Assembly: GCA_027484985.1 (NCBI GenBank)
Contig: JAIXRW010000006.1
Location: 1-47,641 of the forward strand
DNA from: Rhodobacter sp.
Lineage (GTDB): Bacteria > Pseudomonadota > Alphaproteobacteria > Rhodobacterales > Rhodobacteraceae
Reading direction: 5' to 3'
DNA length: 47,641 nucleotides
Shown here: positions 1-8,159 of the stretch, piece after piece
How positions within the stretch are numbered: position 1 is the stretch's first letter
How the letters are laid out: every line of letters starts with the position of its first letter
Made by a program: the position numbers and the translations under genes
The notes under the pieces: model-generated
Seen by the model: the letters and a program-made list of their open reading frames with translations, nothing else
Databases searched by the model: none
Told to the model about the DNA's origin: nothing

Positions 1-356
1 AGGGCGGCCTTGGCCTGCGCCGCGATGGCGTTGAACGCCTCGGGCTCGTGCACGGCGAGGTCGGCCAGAACCTTGCGGTCAACCTCGATCCCGGCTTTGG
101 CCAGACCGTTGATGAAGCGCGAATAGGTCATTTCGATATCGAACAGGCGGACAGCGGCGTTGATGCGCTGGATCCACAGGGCGCGGAAGTTGCGCTTGCG
201 GACCATACGGTCGCGGGTCGCGTACTGCTGGGCCTTGTCAACGGCCTGCGTGGCCGTGCGGAAATTGGTGCTGCGGGCGGCGTAGTAGCCCTTGGCCTTT
301 TTGATTACCTTGCGGTGGCGGGCGTGCGTGACGACGCCTGATTTAACGCGGGACAT
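1..356 (-). CDS. rplT: 50S ribosomal protein L20 (C-terminus cut by window edge)
   Basis: L20 binds 23S rRNA early in large-subunit assembly. The minus strand reads an ATG at 356-354 followed by [16 protein letters not shown] and the basic helix region [14 protein letters not shown], a clear L20 signature. The frame stays open to base 1, giving 118 residues, so only the last residue or so and the stop are missing. It lies 12 bases downstream of rpmI, and the pair is probably one transcript. infC, which precedes rpmI in many bacteria, is not upstream here. The identity rests on direct recognition of the protein. Confidence 0.97.
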   Translation of the reverse strand, partial: MSRVKSGVVTHARHRKVIKKAKGYYAARSTNFRTATQAVDKAQQYATRDRMVRKRNFRALWIQRINAAVRLFDIEMTYSRFINGLAKAGIEVDRKVLADLAVHEPEAFNAIAAQAKAA

Positions 357-368
357 CTGTCGCTCTCC

Positions 369-569
369 TTACCGGTCGTAGGGCATGTATTTCTTGACGA
401 TCTTCGCGTCGGACGGGTTCAGGATCATGGTCCCGGACGCGTCGCGGATGAATTTCGTCGTGCGTTTGATCATGCCGTGGCGTTTGCCGGCGACGCCGGC
501 TTTCACACGACCGGACGCGGTGAAGCTGAAACGCTTCTTGGCGGCCGACTTGGTCTTCATCTTGGGCAT
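369..569 (-). CDS. rpmI: 50S ribosomal protein L35
   Basis: Small basic ribosomal protein of the large subunit, 66 residues, the usual L35 length. The protein starts [20 protein letters not shown] and ends KKYMPYDR, which is typical of alphaproteobacterial L35. The frame is open 39 codons further upstream, but the conserved [10 protein letters not shown] start and a GGAGATGGAA ribosome-binding stretch just before base 569 fix this start. It is followed by rplT. A promoter-like pair is visible upstream at 642-670. Confidence 0.97.
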   Translation of the reverse strand: MPKMKTKSAAKKRFSFTASGRVKAGVAGKRHGMIKRTTKFIRDASGTMILNPSDAKIVKKYMPYDR

Positions 570-641
570 TTCCATCTCCGTGGTTGCAGGCGCGACTCGG
601 CATGCCACGTTGGCCGGCCGCGCAGGTATCGCAAGATGTGC

Positions 642-670
642 CGTATAGGCAGGGCCGGAGAGCGGTGCAA
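642..670 (-). promoter_or_regulatory. Candidate sigma-70 promoter for rpmI-rplT
   Basis: On the minus strand TTGCAC (670-665) and TATACG (647-642) are separated by exactly 17 bases. This is a good housekeeping-type promoter placed about 70 bases upstream of the rpmI start. It is inferred from sequence only. Confidence 0.5.
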
Positions 671-682
671 GGGGAAATTCGG

Positions 683-916
683 TCAAATGACGTAGCGGCC
701 GAGCACGGTGAAGATGACCATGGGAAGGGCGCGCAGGTCATAGGGAACGGGGCTGCGCGCAAAGGCCAGCGCCACCAGACCAAGGCCTGCCGCGCAGACC
801 ACGGCGCCCAGCCACGGGCGGCGGCGGTCAACCCAAGCGGCGGCAAACGAGAGCAACGACAGCAGCACGAGACCAAGACCGACAACGAAGGCAAGGTCGG
901 GGTCGAAGGCCATCAT
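683..916 (-). CDS. Small two-helix membrane protein, function unknown
   Basis: A 77-residue hydrophobic protein. Residues about 8-28 and 36-54 form two probable membrane spans, joined by a short basic loop (DRRRPW) that suggests the loop faces the cytoplasm. There are two consecutive ATG codons (916 and 913). An AGGTGG stretch just upstream suits the second slightly better, so the protein may start at 913. It sits between pyk and rpmI on the same strand, an arrangement I associate with Rhodobacteraceae. No catalytic motif is seen and no function is assigned. Confidence 0.7.
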   Translation of the reverse strand: MMAFDPDLAFVVGLGLVLLSLLSFAAAWVDRRRPWLGAVVCAAGLGLVALAFARSPVPYDLRALPMVIFTVLGRYVI

Positions 917-978
917 GCCACCTTTGAACAGGAACCGGTCGCGGCATCATGCCACGACCGACGGGCAGGGCGCGACCC

Positions 979-2427
979 CTATTCGGGATCGGCCTTGAAG
1001 ATCAGCCGTTCGTCGCAGGGGGCGACGCGCAGGATGTTGGTGGTGCCCTGCACGTTGAATGGCACGCCTGCGGTCAGCACGATCTGGTCTTTTTCTTCGG
1101 CAAAGCCGTAGGTGCGCGCGGCGCGGACGGCCGAGATGACGGCGCCCTTGAAGCGGTCCTGTTCTTCGGTGATGACGCAATGCGCCCCCCATGTCAGGCA
1201 CATGCGGCGGGCGGTTTCCATCAGCGGGGTCAGGGCAAGGATCGGCACGCGGGGCCGTTCGCGGGCAACGAGGCTGACCGTGGTGCCCGATTGCGAGAAG
1301 CAGCAGATGGCCTTGATATCGGCGGCTTCCGCAATCTCGCGCGCGGCGGCGACGATGGCATCGGCCACGGTCGAGCGGTTGACGCTGCGGCTGGCCTCGA
1401 TCACCTGACGGTAGGTCACATCGCTTTCGACGCTGATTGCCACGTTGTTCATGGTGGTGACGGCTTCGATCGGATAGCGGCCTGCGGCGGATTCGGCCGA
1501 CAGCATGATCGCATCGGCGCCTTCGTAGATGGCGGTGGCGACGTCCGACACCTCGGCCCGGGTGGGCATGGGCGATTCGATCATCGATTCCAGCATCTGG
1601 GTTGCCACGATCACCGGCTTGGCGGCGGCGCGGGCGCCGCGCACCAGACGTTTCTGGATCGGCGGGACGGAATAGACGGGCAGTTCGACGCCAAGATCGC
1701 CACGGGCCACCATGATGCCGTCGGACACCGCAAGGATGGCGTCATAGGCTTTGACCGCGGCGGGTTTTTCGATCTTGGACAGGATCGCGGCGCGGCCCTT
1801 GGCAAGGCTGCGGGCCTCGATCACGTCTTCGGGGCGCTGGACGAAGGACAGGGCCAGCCAGTCAACGCCCAGTTCGCAGGCAAATTCGAGATCCTTGCGG
1901 TCTTTGTCGGACAAAGCGGCCAGCGGAAGCAGCACGTCGGGGACGTTCACGCCCTTGCGGTTCGAGATGGTGCCGCCCACGGTGACGGTGCAATTGGCGA
2001 AATCCTTGCCGCAGGTTTCGACGCGAAGGCGGATCTTGCCATCGTTCACCAGCAGGGAGGAACCGGGTTCGAGGGCGGCAAAAATTTCGGGGTGGGGAAG
2101 CTGGACGCGGGTGGCATCGCCGGGGGCGGCGTCAAGGTCCATGCGGAAGGCGGCGCCTTCGACCAGTTCTTCGCCCGCGGGATTGGCAAAGCTGCCGACG
2201 CGGAGTTTCGGGCCCTGAAGGTCGGCCAGAATGGCGATGGGGCGGCCGGTATCGGCCTCGACCTGCCGGATGATGACATGGCGGGCGCGAATGTCGTCAT
2301 GGGTGCCGTGCGACATGTTCAGGCGGAACACGTCGGCCCCGGCTTCGAACAGGGCGCGGATGGTGGCGTAATCACTCGAGGCCGGGCCCAGCGTGGCCAC
2401 GATCTTCACATTCCGAAGGCGTCTCAT
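979..2427 (-). CDS. pyk: Pyruvate kinase
   Basis: Converts phosphoenolpyruvate and ADP to pyruvate and ATP, the last step of glycolysis. The protein is 482 residues, normal length. It starts MRRLRNVKIVATLGPASS and carries RLNMSHG (phosphate/Mg binding), LADLQGPKLRVG, the active-site region ILSKIEKPAA with the catalytic lysine, and MVARGDLGVELP. The C-terminal allosteric domain is present, including CFSQSGTTVSLVARERP. In a serine-cycle organism PEP is also a carboxylation substrate, so this enzyme competes at the PEP node. The gene is followed on the same strand by the small membrane protein. Confidence 0.97.
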   Translation of the reverse strand: MRRLRNVKIVATLGPASSDYATIRALFEAGADVFRLNMSHGTHDDIRARHVIIRQVEADTGRPIAILADLQGPKLRVGSFANPAGEELVEGAAFRMDLDAAPGDATRVQLPHPEIFAALEPGSSLLVNDGKIRLRVETCGKDFANCTVTVGGTISNRKGVNVPDVLLPLAALSDKDRKDLEFACELGVDWLALSFVQRPEDVIEARSLAKGRAAILSKIEKPAAVKAYDAILAVSDGIMVARGDLGVELPVYSVPPIQKRLVRGARAAAKPVIVATQMLESMIESPMPTRAEVSDVATAIYEGADAIMLSAESAAGRYPIEAVTTMNNVAISVESDVTYRQVIEASRSVNRSTVADAIVAAAREIAEAADIKAICCFSQSGTTVSLVARERPRVPILALTPLMETARRMCLTWGAHCVITEEQDRFKGAVISAVRAARTYGFAEEKDQIVLTAGVPFNVQGTTNILRVAPCDERLIFKADPE

Positions 2428-2526
2428 ATGCCTCGATCCTTATGCAGTTAACCGTCAGTCGTGGGTGGTGGGCCGCCGGTCTTATGGCCCAAACTGCCAT
2501 AGGGGGCAACTGGCGCTGGCCAATTG

Positions 2527-2551
2527 TTCAGAATAAATGATGAATTCTGGA
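2527..2551. promoter_or_regulatory. Inverted repeat between pyk and the divergent amidohydrolase gene
   Basis: CAGAAT at 2529-2534 and ATTCTG at 2544-2549 form an inverted repeat with a 9-base spacer, in an AT-rich pocket 24-45 bases before the plus-strand gene. It could be an operator for either divergent gene. There is no factor match, so this is a weak inference. Confidence 0.25.
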
Positions 2552-2572
2552 TGACAGCGGGGCGCGTGCGGG

Positions 2573-3310
2573 ATGGATGCCTATCAGATCATCGGAAGTG
2601 ACCGGGGGGGCCGCTGGCTGGTGACCTGCGACCATGCGTCGAACCGTGTGCCCGATTGGGTTGGGGCTGGGTCGCTGGGTATCGGGCCCGAAGATATGGC
2701 GCGGCATATCGCCTATGATGTGGGTGCGGCGGGTCTGGCCCTGCGGCTGGCCGAGGCGTTGGATAGCCCGTGCATCCTTTCGGATTTCTCGCGCCTTGTG
2801 ATCGACCCCAACCGGGGCGAGGATGACCCGACGCTGGTGATGAAGCTGTATGACGGCACGATCATTCCGGCCAACCGCCATGTGGGCGCGGCCGAGGTGG
2901 AAGAGCGGCTGGACCGGCTGTATCGGCCCTATCATGCGGCTTTGGCGGAGGTGGCGGGGCGGCGGCCCGATACGGTGATTGTGGCGGTTCATTCCTTTAC
3001 GCCCTGTCTGAAGGGGCGGGCCCCGCGCCCGTGGCAGGTGGGGATTTTGCATTCGCATCTGGACGAGCGGTTGAGCCGTGCGCTGATTGACCGGTTGCGC
3101 GCCAATACGGGCCTGTGCGTCGGGGATAACGAACCCTATGCCGGCCATCTGCCCGGTGATGCCATTGACCGCCATGCGCTGCGGCAGGGGCGGTTGAACA
3201 CCTTGGTCGAGGTCAGGAATGACCTGATCCGCGATGAGGCGGGGCAGGCGGCATGGGCGCTGCTGCTGGCACCGGTGCTGCGGGATGCGCTGGGTGCTGT
3301 CGATCCCTGA
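2573..3310 (+). CDS. N-formylglutamate amidohydrolase family protein
   Basis: A 245-residue member of the N-formylglutamate amidohydrolase (FGase) family, which are metal-dependent hydrolases that remove formyl groups from N-formyl amino acids. Visible family features are VTCDHASNRVP near residue 18, FSRLVIDPNRGEDDP near 74, VAVHSFTP near 140, HSHLDERLS and GDNEPYAGHLPGDAIDRHA. The start follows the divergent intergenic region. There are no hut genes nearby, so a role in histidine degradation is not supported. A broader formyl-amino-acid or formate-releasing role is possible. Confidence 0.85.
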   Translation: MDAYQIIGSDRGGRWLVTCDHASNRVPDWVGAGSLGIGPEDMARHIAYDVGAAGLALRLAEALDSPCILSDFSRLVIDPNRGEDDPTLVMKLYDGTIIPANRHVGAAEVEERLDRLYRPYHAALAEVAGRRPDTVIVAVHSFTPCLKGRAPRPWQVGILHSHLDERLSRALIDRLRANTGLCVGDNEPYAGHLPGDAIDRHALRQGRLNTLVEVRNDLIRDEAGQAAWALLLAPVLRDALGAVDP

Positions 3311-3316
3311 GGCGCG

Positions 3317-3340
3317 CACAGGGGCGGGCACAGGGGCGGG
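3317..3340 (+). repeat. Tandem duplication of a 12-base unit
   Basis: CACAGGGGCGGG occurs twice back to back at 3317-3328 and 3329-3340, directly after the amidohydrolase stop. A further inverted pair, GGGCACA (3326-3332) and TGTGCCC (3352-3358), overlaps it and encloses a CCCTTTTT run. The segment may act as a weak terminator. Confidence 0.6.
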
Positions 3341-3393
3341 CTGGCCCTTTTTGTGCCCATCCGCCACACTGCCGCCCAGCAAGGAGACCGACC

Positions 3394-3723
3394 ATGACCG
3401 AGCTTGACCCCGCCACGATGCAGGCGCTTGAAGCCGCCGCGTTCCGCCGTTTGCGCGACCATCTGCGCGACCGTGCCGATGTGCAGAACATCGACCTGAT
3501 GAACCTAGCCGGGTTCTGCCGCAACTGCCTGTCGCGCTGGATGCACGAGGCGGCGGTCGAGGCGGGGGTTGCGCTGGACAAGGAGGGCGCGAAAACGCTG
3601 GTTTACGGCATGCCCTATGAGGAGTGGAAGCAACGGCACCAGTCCGACGCCAGCGCGGGCCAGAAAGCCGCCTTTGAACAGGCGATCAAGGCGCATGATC
3701 CCGGCCCGCAGGGGGAACGGTAG
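3394..3723 (+). CDS. DUF1244 family protein
   Basis: A 109-residue soluble protein of the small alphaproteobacterial DUF1244 family. The hallmark CRNCLSRWMHEAA (about residues 35-47) and the later VYGMPYEEWK are visible. An upstream extension of the frame exists, but AAGGAG 11 bases before the ATG at 3394 and the conserved length support this start. Family members have known structures but no assigned biochemical role. It lies 83 bases downstream of the amidohydrolase gene in the same direction. Confidence 0.85.
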   Translation: MTELDPATMQALEAAAFRRLRDHLRDRADVQNIDLMNLAGFCRNCLSRWMHEAAVEAGVALDKEGAKTLVYGMPYEEWKQRHQSDASAGQKAAFEQAIKAHDPGPQGER

Positions 3724-3830
3724 AATCAGCGCGCGGTTGCGCGTTGTTCGCACCTGATGCGTCCAAGCGGCATTGCGGGGCGGATTGTTTCCGCATCGGT
3801 GGCCAAGTTTGGCAGCGGCATGGATAAAAT

Positions 3831-3859
3831 TTGACCGTTCGTCGCAAAATCCCCAAACT
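3831..3859 (+). promoter_or_regulatory. Candidate promoter for the RTX-repeat gene
   Basis: TTGACC (3831-3836), a 17-base spacer and CAAACT (3854-3859) lie 28 bases before the ATG at 3887, in the only AT-rich stretch of this intergenic region. The -35 is good and the -10 is weak. Confidence 0.35.
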
Positions 3860-3886
3860 AAAGTCTGTGCGTTTAGATGGTGCCCC

Positions 3887-5023
3887 ATGGAATTTCTGCT
3901 GCTTTTGCTTGCCGTTCCGGCGCTTCAGGCTGTGACAGGCCTTTTCAGTGGTGACGGGTCTGGCGACGGGCCGGATAGCACCCTTGCCGCAGCGGAAAAG
4001 ACCGAAGGCGGGACGGCGGGGGCTGATTCGCTTTCGGGTTCGGATTCGGGCGAGTTTCTGTTCGGGCTGTCGGGCAATGACACCATCGATGCCGGTCTGG
4101 GCAATGACACGGTGACGGGCGCGCGGGGGGCCGATAGCCTGCTGGGCGGCGGCGGGGCCGACAGCCTGTTCGGGGGCGATGGCCGCGACGAGGCGGATGG
4201 CGGGACCGGGGGCGATTTTCTGGCCGGTGGCAAGGGGACCGACATTCTGCGCGGGGGCCTTGGCAATGACACCATGACCGGCGGCTTTGGCGAGGACAGC
4301 CTGTTTGGCGGTGACGGCGATGACCTTGTGCGTGCCTTTGCCGATTCGCGCGGGGATACGGTGCTGCTGGGGGCGGGGAATGATTCGTTCTTTGGGGCGA
4401 CCGCTTTGGGCGGCATGGAGGTGCGCGGCGGTGACGGGGCCGATTCGGTGCTGGCCGGTGCGGGCAATGACACGCTGCTGGGCGATGGCGGGGCCGATGA
4501 CATTCGCGCCGGTCGCGGGGAAGATTCGATCGAAGGCGGCGATGGCAATGATGCGCTGACCGGCGGTGGCGGCAATGACACGCTGTCGGGCGGGATCGGG
4601 AATGACACGCTGGACGCCTTGGCGGACGGGCGCGATTCGGTGACGGGGGGCGCGGGCAATGACCAGCTGATCGGTAGCGGCCTTGATACGCTGGACGGCG
4701 GGCAGGGCGACGATCTGTTCAACGGGCGTTTCGATTTCGCGGGCCTGCCGCAGGCGCAGGCAGGATCGCTGTCGGTGGCGGATTTTGCCCCCGGCGATGA
4801 CCGGATGCTGGTGACGATCGACAATGCCACCAACGGCGCGAAATTCGTGCTGACCCTGTCGCAGCGGGGCGAGAACGTGGTGGGCTTTCTGACAGAACAG
4901 GGCGATACGGGCGCGGGCAGCCCGTTGTTCGTGCTGAACAACACCAAGCTGGACGATCTGGACGCCGCCGATTTCGGTTTTGCCGAAAGCCCAGCCTATA
5001 CCGGAACGGTCGCGCCGTTCTAA
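3887..5023 (+). CDS. RTX (hemolysin-type) calcium-binding repeat protein
   Basis: A 378-residue protein dominated by GGxGxDxLxG nonapeptide repeats (about residues 46-285), for example LSGNDTIDAGLGNDTVTG and GGDGNDALTGGGGNDTLSG. Such repeats bind calcium and fold as a beta-roll after export, classically by type I secretion. The C-terminal 90 residues are repeat-free and may carry the secretion signal. The N-terminus (MEFLLLLLAVPALQAVTGLF) is a hydrophobic segment, unusual for a classical type I substrate; it may be a membrane anchor. The start at 3887 is chosen because upstream residues look non-coding. No ABC exporter or membrane-fusion gene is nearby. Its stop codon overlaps that of the convergent aminotransferase gene. 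A decayed paralogue lies at 44.6-44.9 kb. Confidence 0.9.
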   Translation: MEFLLLLLAVPALQAVTGLFSGDGSGDGPDSTLAAAEKTEGGTAGADSLSGSDSGEFLFGLSGNDTIDAGLGNDTVTGARGADSLLGGGGADSLFGGDGRDEADGGTGGDFLAGGKGTDILRGGLGNDTMTGGFGEDSLFGGDGDDLVRAFADSRGDTVLLGAGNDSFFGATALGGMEVRGGDGADSVLAGAGNDTLLGDGGADDIRAGRGEDSIEGGDGNDALTGGGGNDTLSGGIGNDTLDALADGRDSVTGGAGNDQLIGSGLDTLDGGQGDDLFNGRFDFAGLPQAQAGSLSVADFAPGDDRMLVTIDNATNGAKFVLTLSQRGENVVGFLTEQGDTGAGSPLFVLNNTKLDDLDAADFGFAESPAYTGTVAPF

Positions 5024-5880
5024 AGCGCGGCCTTTCGCATTTCATCCAGGTAGATTTCGCGCAGGCGGGTGGCGACGGGGCCGGGTTTGCCGGTGCCGAT
5101 GGCGTGGCCGTCAATTTCGACCACGGGCATGACGAAGATCGATGCGGCGGTCGAGAAGGCCTCATCCGCGGCCTGGGCTTCGGCAATGGTGAAGGGGCGT
5201 TCTTCAACCTCGAACTGCGCTTCGGCGGCGAAGCGCAGGACCGAGGCGCGGGTGATGCCGTGCAGGATATCGCTGGTCAGCTGTCGGGTGATGATCTTGT
5301 TGCCCTTGACGATATAGGCGTTGTTCGAGGTGCCTTCGGTCACGGCGCCGTCTTCGACGAACCACGAATCGTCAACGCCGGCCTTCTTGGCCATCATCTT
5401 GCCCATGGACGGGTAGAGGAGTTGCACGGTCTTGATGTCGCGGCGGCTCCAACGCAGGTCGGGGATGGAGATGACCTTGAAGCCGGTCTTGGCGGCGGGG
5501 GCATCGGCAAGGTTGGGGATGTTCTGGGTGAAGGCGACGATGGTGGGTTTTACCGAGGCGTCTGGGAACACAAAGCTGCGGTCGCCCGGATTGCCGCGCG
5601 TGACCTGAAGGTAGATCATGCCTTGGTCGATGCCGTTCAGGGCCACCAGTTCGCGGTGCATGGCGAGCAGGTCGTCATCGCTGCACGGTGCGGCCATGTC
5701 GAGTTCCGAGAGCGAGCGGTGCAGGCGTTTGATATGGCCGGCAAAGTCGATCAGCTTACCGTCGAGGACGGAAGTGACCTCGTACACGCCATCGGCCATC
5801 AGGAAGCCGCGGTCAAAGACCGAGACCTTGGCTTCGGCTTCGGGCAGGTAGTCTCCGTTCACGAATACGGTGCGGCTCAT
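5020..5880 (-). CDS. D-amino-acid aminotransferase (fold type IV)
   Basis: A PLP enzyme of the branched-chain/D-amino-acid aminotransferase fold, 286 residues. It would transfer the amino group of D-alanine to 2-oxo acids such as 2-oxoglutarate to give D-glutamate. The RRDIKTVQLL segment holds the Schiff-base lysine; EGTSNNAYIV and LHGITRASVL bind the cofactor phosphate. The start MSRTVFVNGDYLP at 5880 is preferred over an ATG five codons upstream because it matches the family N-terminus. It lies 5 bases after the dipeptide epimerase stop, so the two genes form an operon likely concerned with murein-derived D-amino acids. Aminodeoxychorismate lyase is the main alternative, but the DIK signature argues against it. 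Confidence 0.88.
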   Translation of the reverse strand: MSRTVFVNGDYLPEAEAKVSVFDRGFLMADGVYEVTSVLDGKLIDFAGHIKRLHRSLSELDMAAPCSDDDLLAMHRELVALNGIDQGMIYLQVTRGNPGDRSFVFPDASVKPTIVAFTQNIPNLADAPAAKTGFKVISIPDLRWSRRDIKTVQLLYPSMGKMMAKKAGVDDSWFVEDGAVTEGTSNNAYIVKGNKIITRQLTSDILHGITRASVLRFAAEAQFEVEERPFTIAEAQAADEAFSTAASIFVMPVVEIDGHAIGTGKPGPVATRLREIYLDEMRKAAL

Positions 5881-5885
5881 GGTCG

Positions 5886-6848
5886 TTACCCCCAAAGATC
5901 GCGTGACGGGGCATGGATGCCGTCCGCGTTGTAAAACATCGGATGCGGGCGGTCTTCTGCCAGAAGCAGCGGGCCGTCAAGATCAACATGGTCGGCGCCC
6001 TGTGCGACAAGGGTGGCGGGGGCCATGGCGAGGGATGAGCCGACCATGCAGCCCACCATGATGCCGAAGCCTGCGGCGCGGGCGGCATCGCGCAGGGCGA
6101 GGGCTTCGGTCAGGCCACCCGTCTTGTCGAGCTTGATGTTGACCACATCGTACTTGCCGCGCAGGGCGGGCAGGCTGGCGCGGTCATGGCAGGATTCGTC
6201 GGCGCAGACGGGCAGGGGGCGGGCGATTTCGGCCAAGCTGTCATCGGCCCCTGCGGGCAGGGGTTGTTCGACCAGCGCCACGCCAAGGCGGACAAGGTGG
6301 GGGGCGAGGTCGGCGTAAATTTCGGCGGTCCAGCCTTCGTTCGCGTCGATGAGGATGCGCGATTTCGGTGCGCCTTGGCGGACGGCTTCAAGCCGCGGCA
6401 TGTCGTCGGGGGTGCCGAGTTTGATTTTCAGGATCGGGCGGTGGGCATTGGCCTGTGCTGCGGCGCGCATTGCATCGGGCGTGTCGAGCGACAGGGTAAA
6501 GGCGGTCAGGCAGGGGCGGGGCGCGGGAAGGTTTGCCAGTTGCCAGACACGTTTGCCCGAGGCTTTCGCCTGCCAGTCCCACAGCGCGCAATCAACCGCG
6601 TTGCGGGCCGCGCCAGCGGGCAGCGCCTGTTGCAGGGCGGTGCGGTCAATCTTTGGGGGAAGGGTGGCGATCTGGGACAGCACGCTTTCGGGGGTTTCGC
6701 CGTAGCGGGCATAGGGCACGCATTCGCCGTGGCCCGTGATGCCGCCACGGGTGACGGCGGCGGTGATCACCCGCGCCTCGGTCTTGGACCCGCGCGAGAT
6801 GGTGAAAACCTGCGCGAGGCGGAAGGTATGGGTGGTGGCGGTGATCAT
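5886..6848 (-). CDS. Dipeptide epimerase (L-Ala-D/L-Glu epimerase type)
   Basis: A 320-residue enolase-superfamily enzyme (mandelate racemase/muconate lactonizing group). It would interconvert L-Ala-D-Glu and L-Ala-L-Glu during recycling of peptidoglycan peptides. Visible elements are the catalytic KxK (LKIKLGTPDD), metal ligands in DANEGW, EQPLPAG and ADESCHD, and the second catalytic lysine in NIKLDKTGG, the pattern of the Ala-Glu epimerases. The ATG at 6848 is preceded by a GGAGCCACCC stretch. It is the first gene of the operon with the aminotransferase and is divergent from mcl1. Exact dipeptide specificity cannot be read from sequence. Confidence 0.88.
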   Translation of the reverse strand: MITATTHTFRLAQVFTISRGSKTEARVITAAVTRGGITGHGECVPYARYGETPESVLSQIATLPPKIDRTALQQALPAGAARNAVDCALWDWQAKASGKRVWQLANLPAPRPCLTAFTLSLDTPDAMRAAAQANAHRPILKIKLGTPDDMPRLEAVRQGAPKSRILIDANEGWTAEIYADLAPHLVRLGVALVEQPLPAGADDSLAEIARPLPVCADESCHDRASLPALRGKYDVVNIKLDKTGGLTEALALRDAARAAGFGIMVGCMVGSSLAMAPATLVAQGADHVDLDGPLLLAEDRPHPMFYNADGIHAPSRDLWG

Positions 6849-6996
6849 GGGTGGCTCCTGCCCGCGCAGGGTTGGGTTTGGGGGCGGTGCTGTCAAGCGG
6901 GGGCGATGCTGCGGGTGCGAAATGGCGCTTGCGAAGGGGTGCGCAAGATTATAGCGGTTGGGCAGGCCCACATTGAAACAAACTTGCGAGACGCAT

Positions 6997-7953
6997 ATGA
7001 GCTTTCGGTTGCAACCCCCCGCGCCCGCCCGCCCGAACCGCTGCCAGTTGTTCGGCCCCGGATCGCGGCCCGCATTGTTTGCGAAGATGGCGGCGAGTGC
7101 GGCGGATGTGATCAACCTTGATCTTGAGGATTCGGTGGCCCCGACCGACAAGGCGGCGGCGCGGGCCAATATCATCGCGGCGGTGTCGGATGTGGATTGG
7201 GGCCAAAAAACGCTGTCAGTGCGGATCAACGGGCTGGATACGCCGTGGTGGTACCGCGATGTGGTGGACCTGCTGGAACAGGCGGGCGACCGGCTGGATA
7301 TGATCATGATTCCGAAGGTGGGCTGCGCGGAAGATGTCTATGCGGTGGACGCGCTGGTCACGGCGGTAGAGCGCGCCAAGGGGCGCAAAAAGCCGATCAG
7401 TTTCGAGGTGATCATCGAATCCGCCGCGGGGATAGCGCATGTCGAGGCGATTGCGGCATCTTCCCCCCGTTTGCAGGCCATGAGCCTTGGGGCGGCCGAT
7501 TTTGCGGCCAGCATGGGGATGCAGACCACGGGCATCGGCGGGACGCAGGAGAATTACTACATGCTGCAAAGCGGCGTGAAGCATTGGTCGGACCCGTGGC
7601 ATTGGGCGCAGGCGGCCATCGTGGCGGCCTGCCGGACGCACGGGATTTTGCCGGTGGACGGGCCGTTTGGTGATTTTTCCGATGACGAGGGGTTCCGCGC
7701 GCAGGCGCGGCGGTCGGCCACGCTGGGCATGGTGGGGAAATGGGCGATCCACCCCAAGCAGGTGGCGCTGGCCAACGAGGTGTTCACCCCGTCCGAGGCG
7801 GCGGTGGCCGAAGCGCGCGAGATTCTGGCCGCGATGGAGGATGCCAAGGCGCGGGGCGAGGGGGCCACGGTTTACAAGGGGCGTCTGGTCGATATCGCCT
7901 CGATCAAACAGGCCGAGGTGATCGTGCGGCAGGCCGAGTTGATCGGGGGCTGA
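6997..7953 (+). CDS. mcl1: L-malyl-CoA/beta-methylmalyl-CoA lyase (ethylmalonyl-CoA pathway)
   Basis: A CitE-like lyase of 318 residues, the same length I recall for Mcl1 of Rhodobacter sphaeroides. It cleaves L-malyl-CoA to acetyl-CoA and glyoxylate and beta-methylmalyl-CoA to propionyl-CoA and glyoxylate. The start MSFRLQPPAPARPNR is the typical Mcl1 N-terminus; NLDLEDSVAP, RINGLDTPWW, PKVG, DGPFGDFSD and GKWAIHPKQV mark the CoA- and Mg-binding TIM barrel. An in-frame codon further upstream (about 6958) is less likely as start. A second, serine-cycle-like homologue lies at 12430-13371. A CTTGCG-8-CGCAAG inverted repeat (6928-6947) in the divergent promoter region may be regulatory. Confidence 0.93.
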   Translation: MSFRLQPPAPARPNRCQLFGPGSRPALFAKMAASAADVINLDLEDSVAPTDKAAARANIIAAVSDVDWGQKTLSVRINGLDTPWWYRDVVDLLEQAGDRLDMIMIPKVGCAEDVYAVDALVTAVERAKGRKKPISFEVIIESAAGIAHVEAIAASSPRLQAMSLGAADFAASMGMQTTGIGGTQENYYMLQSGVKHWSDPWHWAQAAIVAACRTHGILPVDGPFGDFSDDEGFRAQARRSATLGMVGKWAIHPKQVALANEVFTPSEAAVAEAREILAAMEDAKARGEGATVYKGRLVDIASIKQAEVIVRQAELIGG

Positions 7954-7970
7954 CCTATCCGTCGGAATCG

Positions 7971-8135
7971 TTGACAGATTGCCCTGGCCCCGCGCAGAGT
8001 TTTGCGACCAAAGGCCGAAAACAAGGCAGTTTGCAAAGAACACCCGTGCTGCGACCAAGGGGAGAGGAGGCCCCTCGCAGCAAACGGGAGGACGCGCGCC
8101 CCGTGGCATTGCTGCGGGGCGTTGCTGTTTGCGGG
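7971..8135 (+). ncRNA. Candidate structured small RNA with promoter and terminator-like hairpin
   Basis: Just after mcl1, TTGACA (7971-7976) and CAGAGT (7995-8000, 18-base spacer) form a possible promoter. The following bases fold into a long hairpin: CCCGT plus GCTGCG on the left (8043-8053) pairs with CGCAGC and ACGGG on the right, capped by an AGGGG/CCCCT stem around a GAGGAGG-type loop. A second stem, GCCCCG...CGGGGC (about 8098-8120), sits inside GCAAAC/GTTTGC. GCGACCAAGGGG resembles the conserved GACCAAGGG box I recall in alphaproteobacterial 6S RNA, but I could not establish the full 6S fold. It could instead be the mcl1 3' end and terminator. No ORF fits here. Confidence 0.35.
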
Positions 8136-8159
8136 GTGGGGTTCCTGACGGGCGTCGGA

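Noticed and set aside
949..2451. 500-codon plus-strand frame over pyk
   Set aside because: It is the reverse shadow of pyruvate kinase; composition is that of an antisense frame with histidine/glycine excess and no motifs.
6928..6947. CTTGCG/CGCAAG repeat as a certain mcl1 operator
   Set aside because: A six-base arm with an 8-base spacer is expected by chance in this GC-rich DNA; mentioned only as a possibility.
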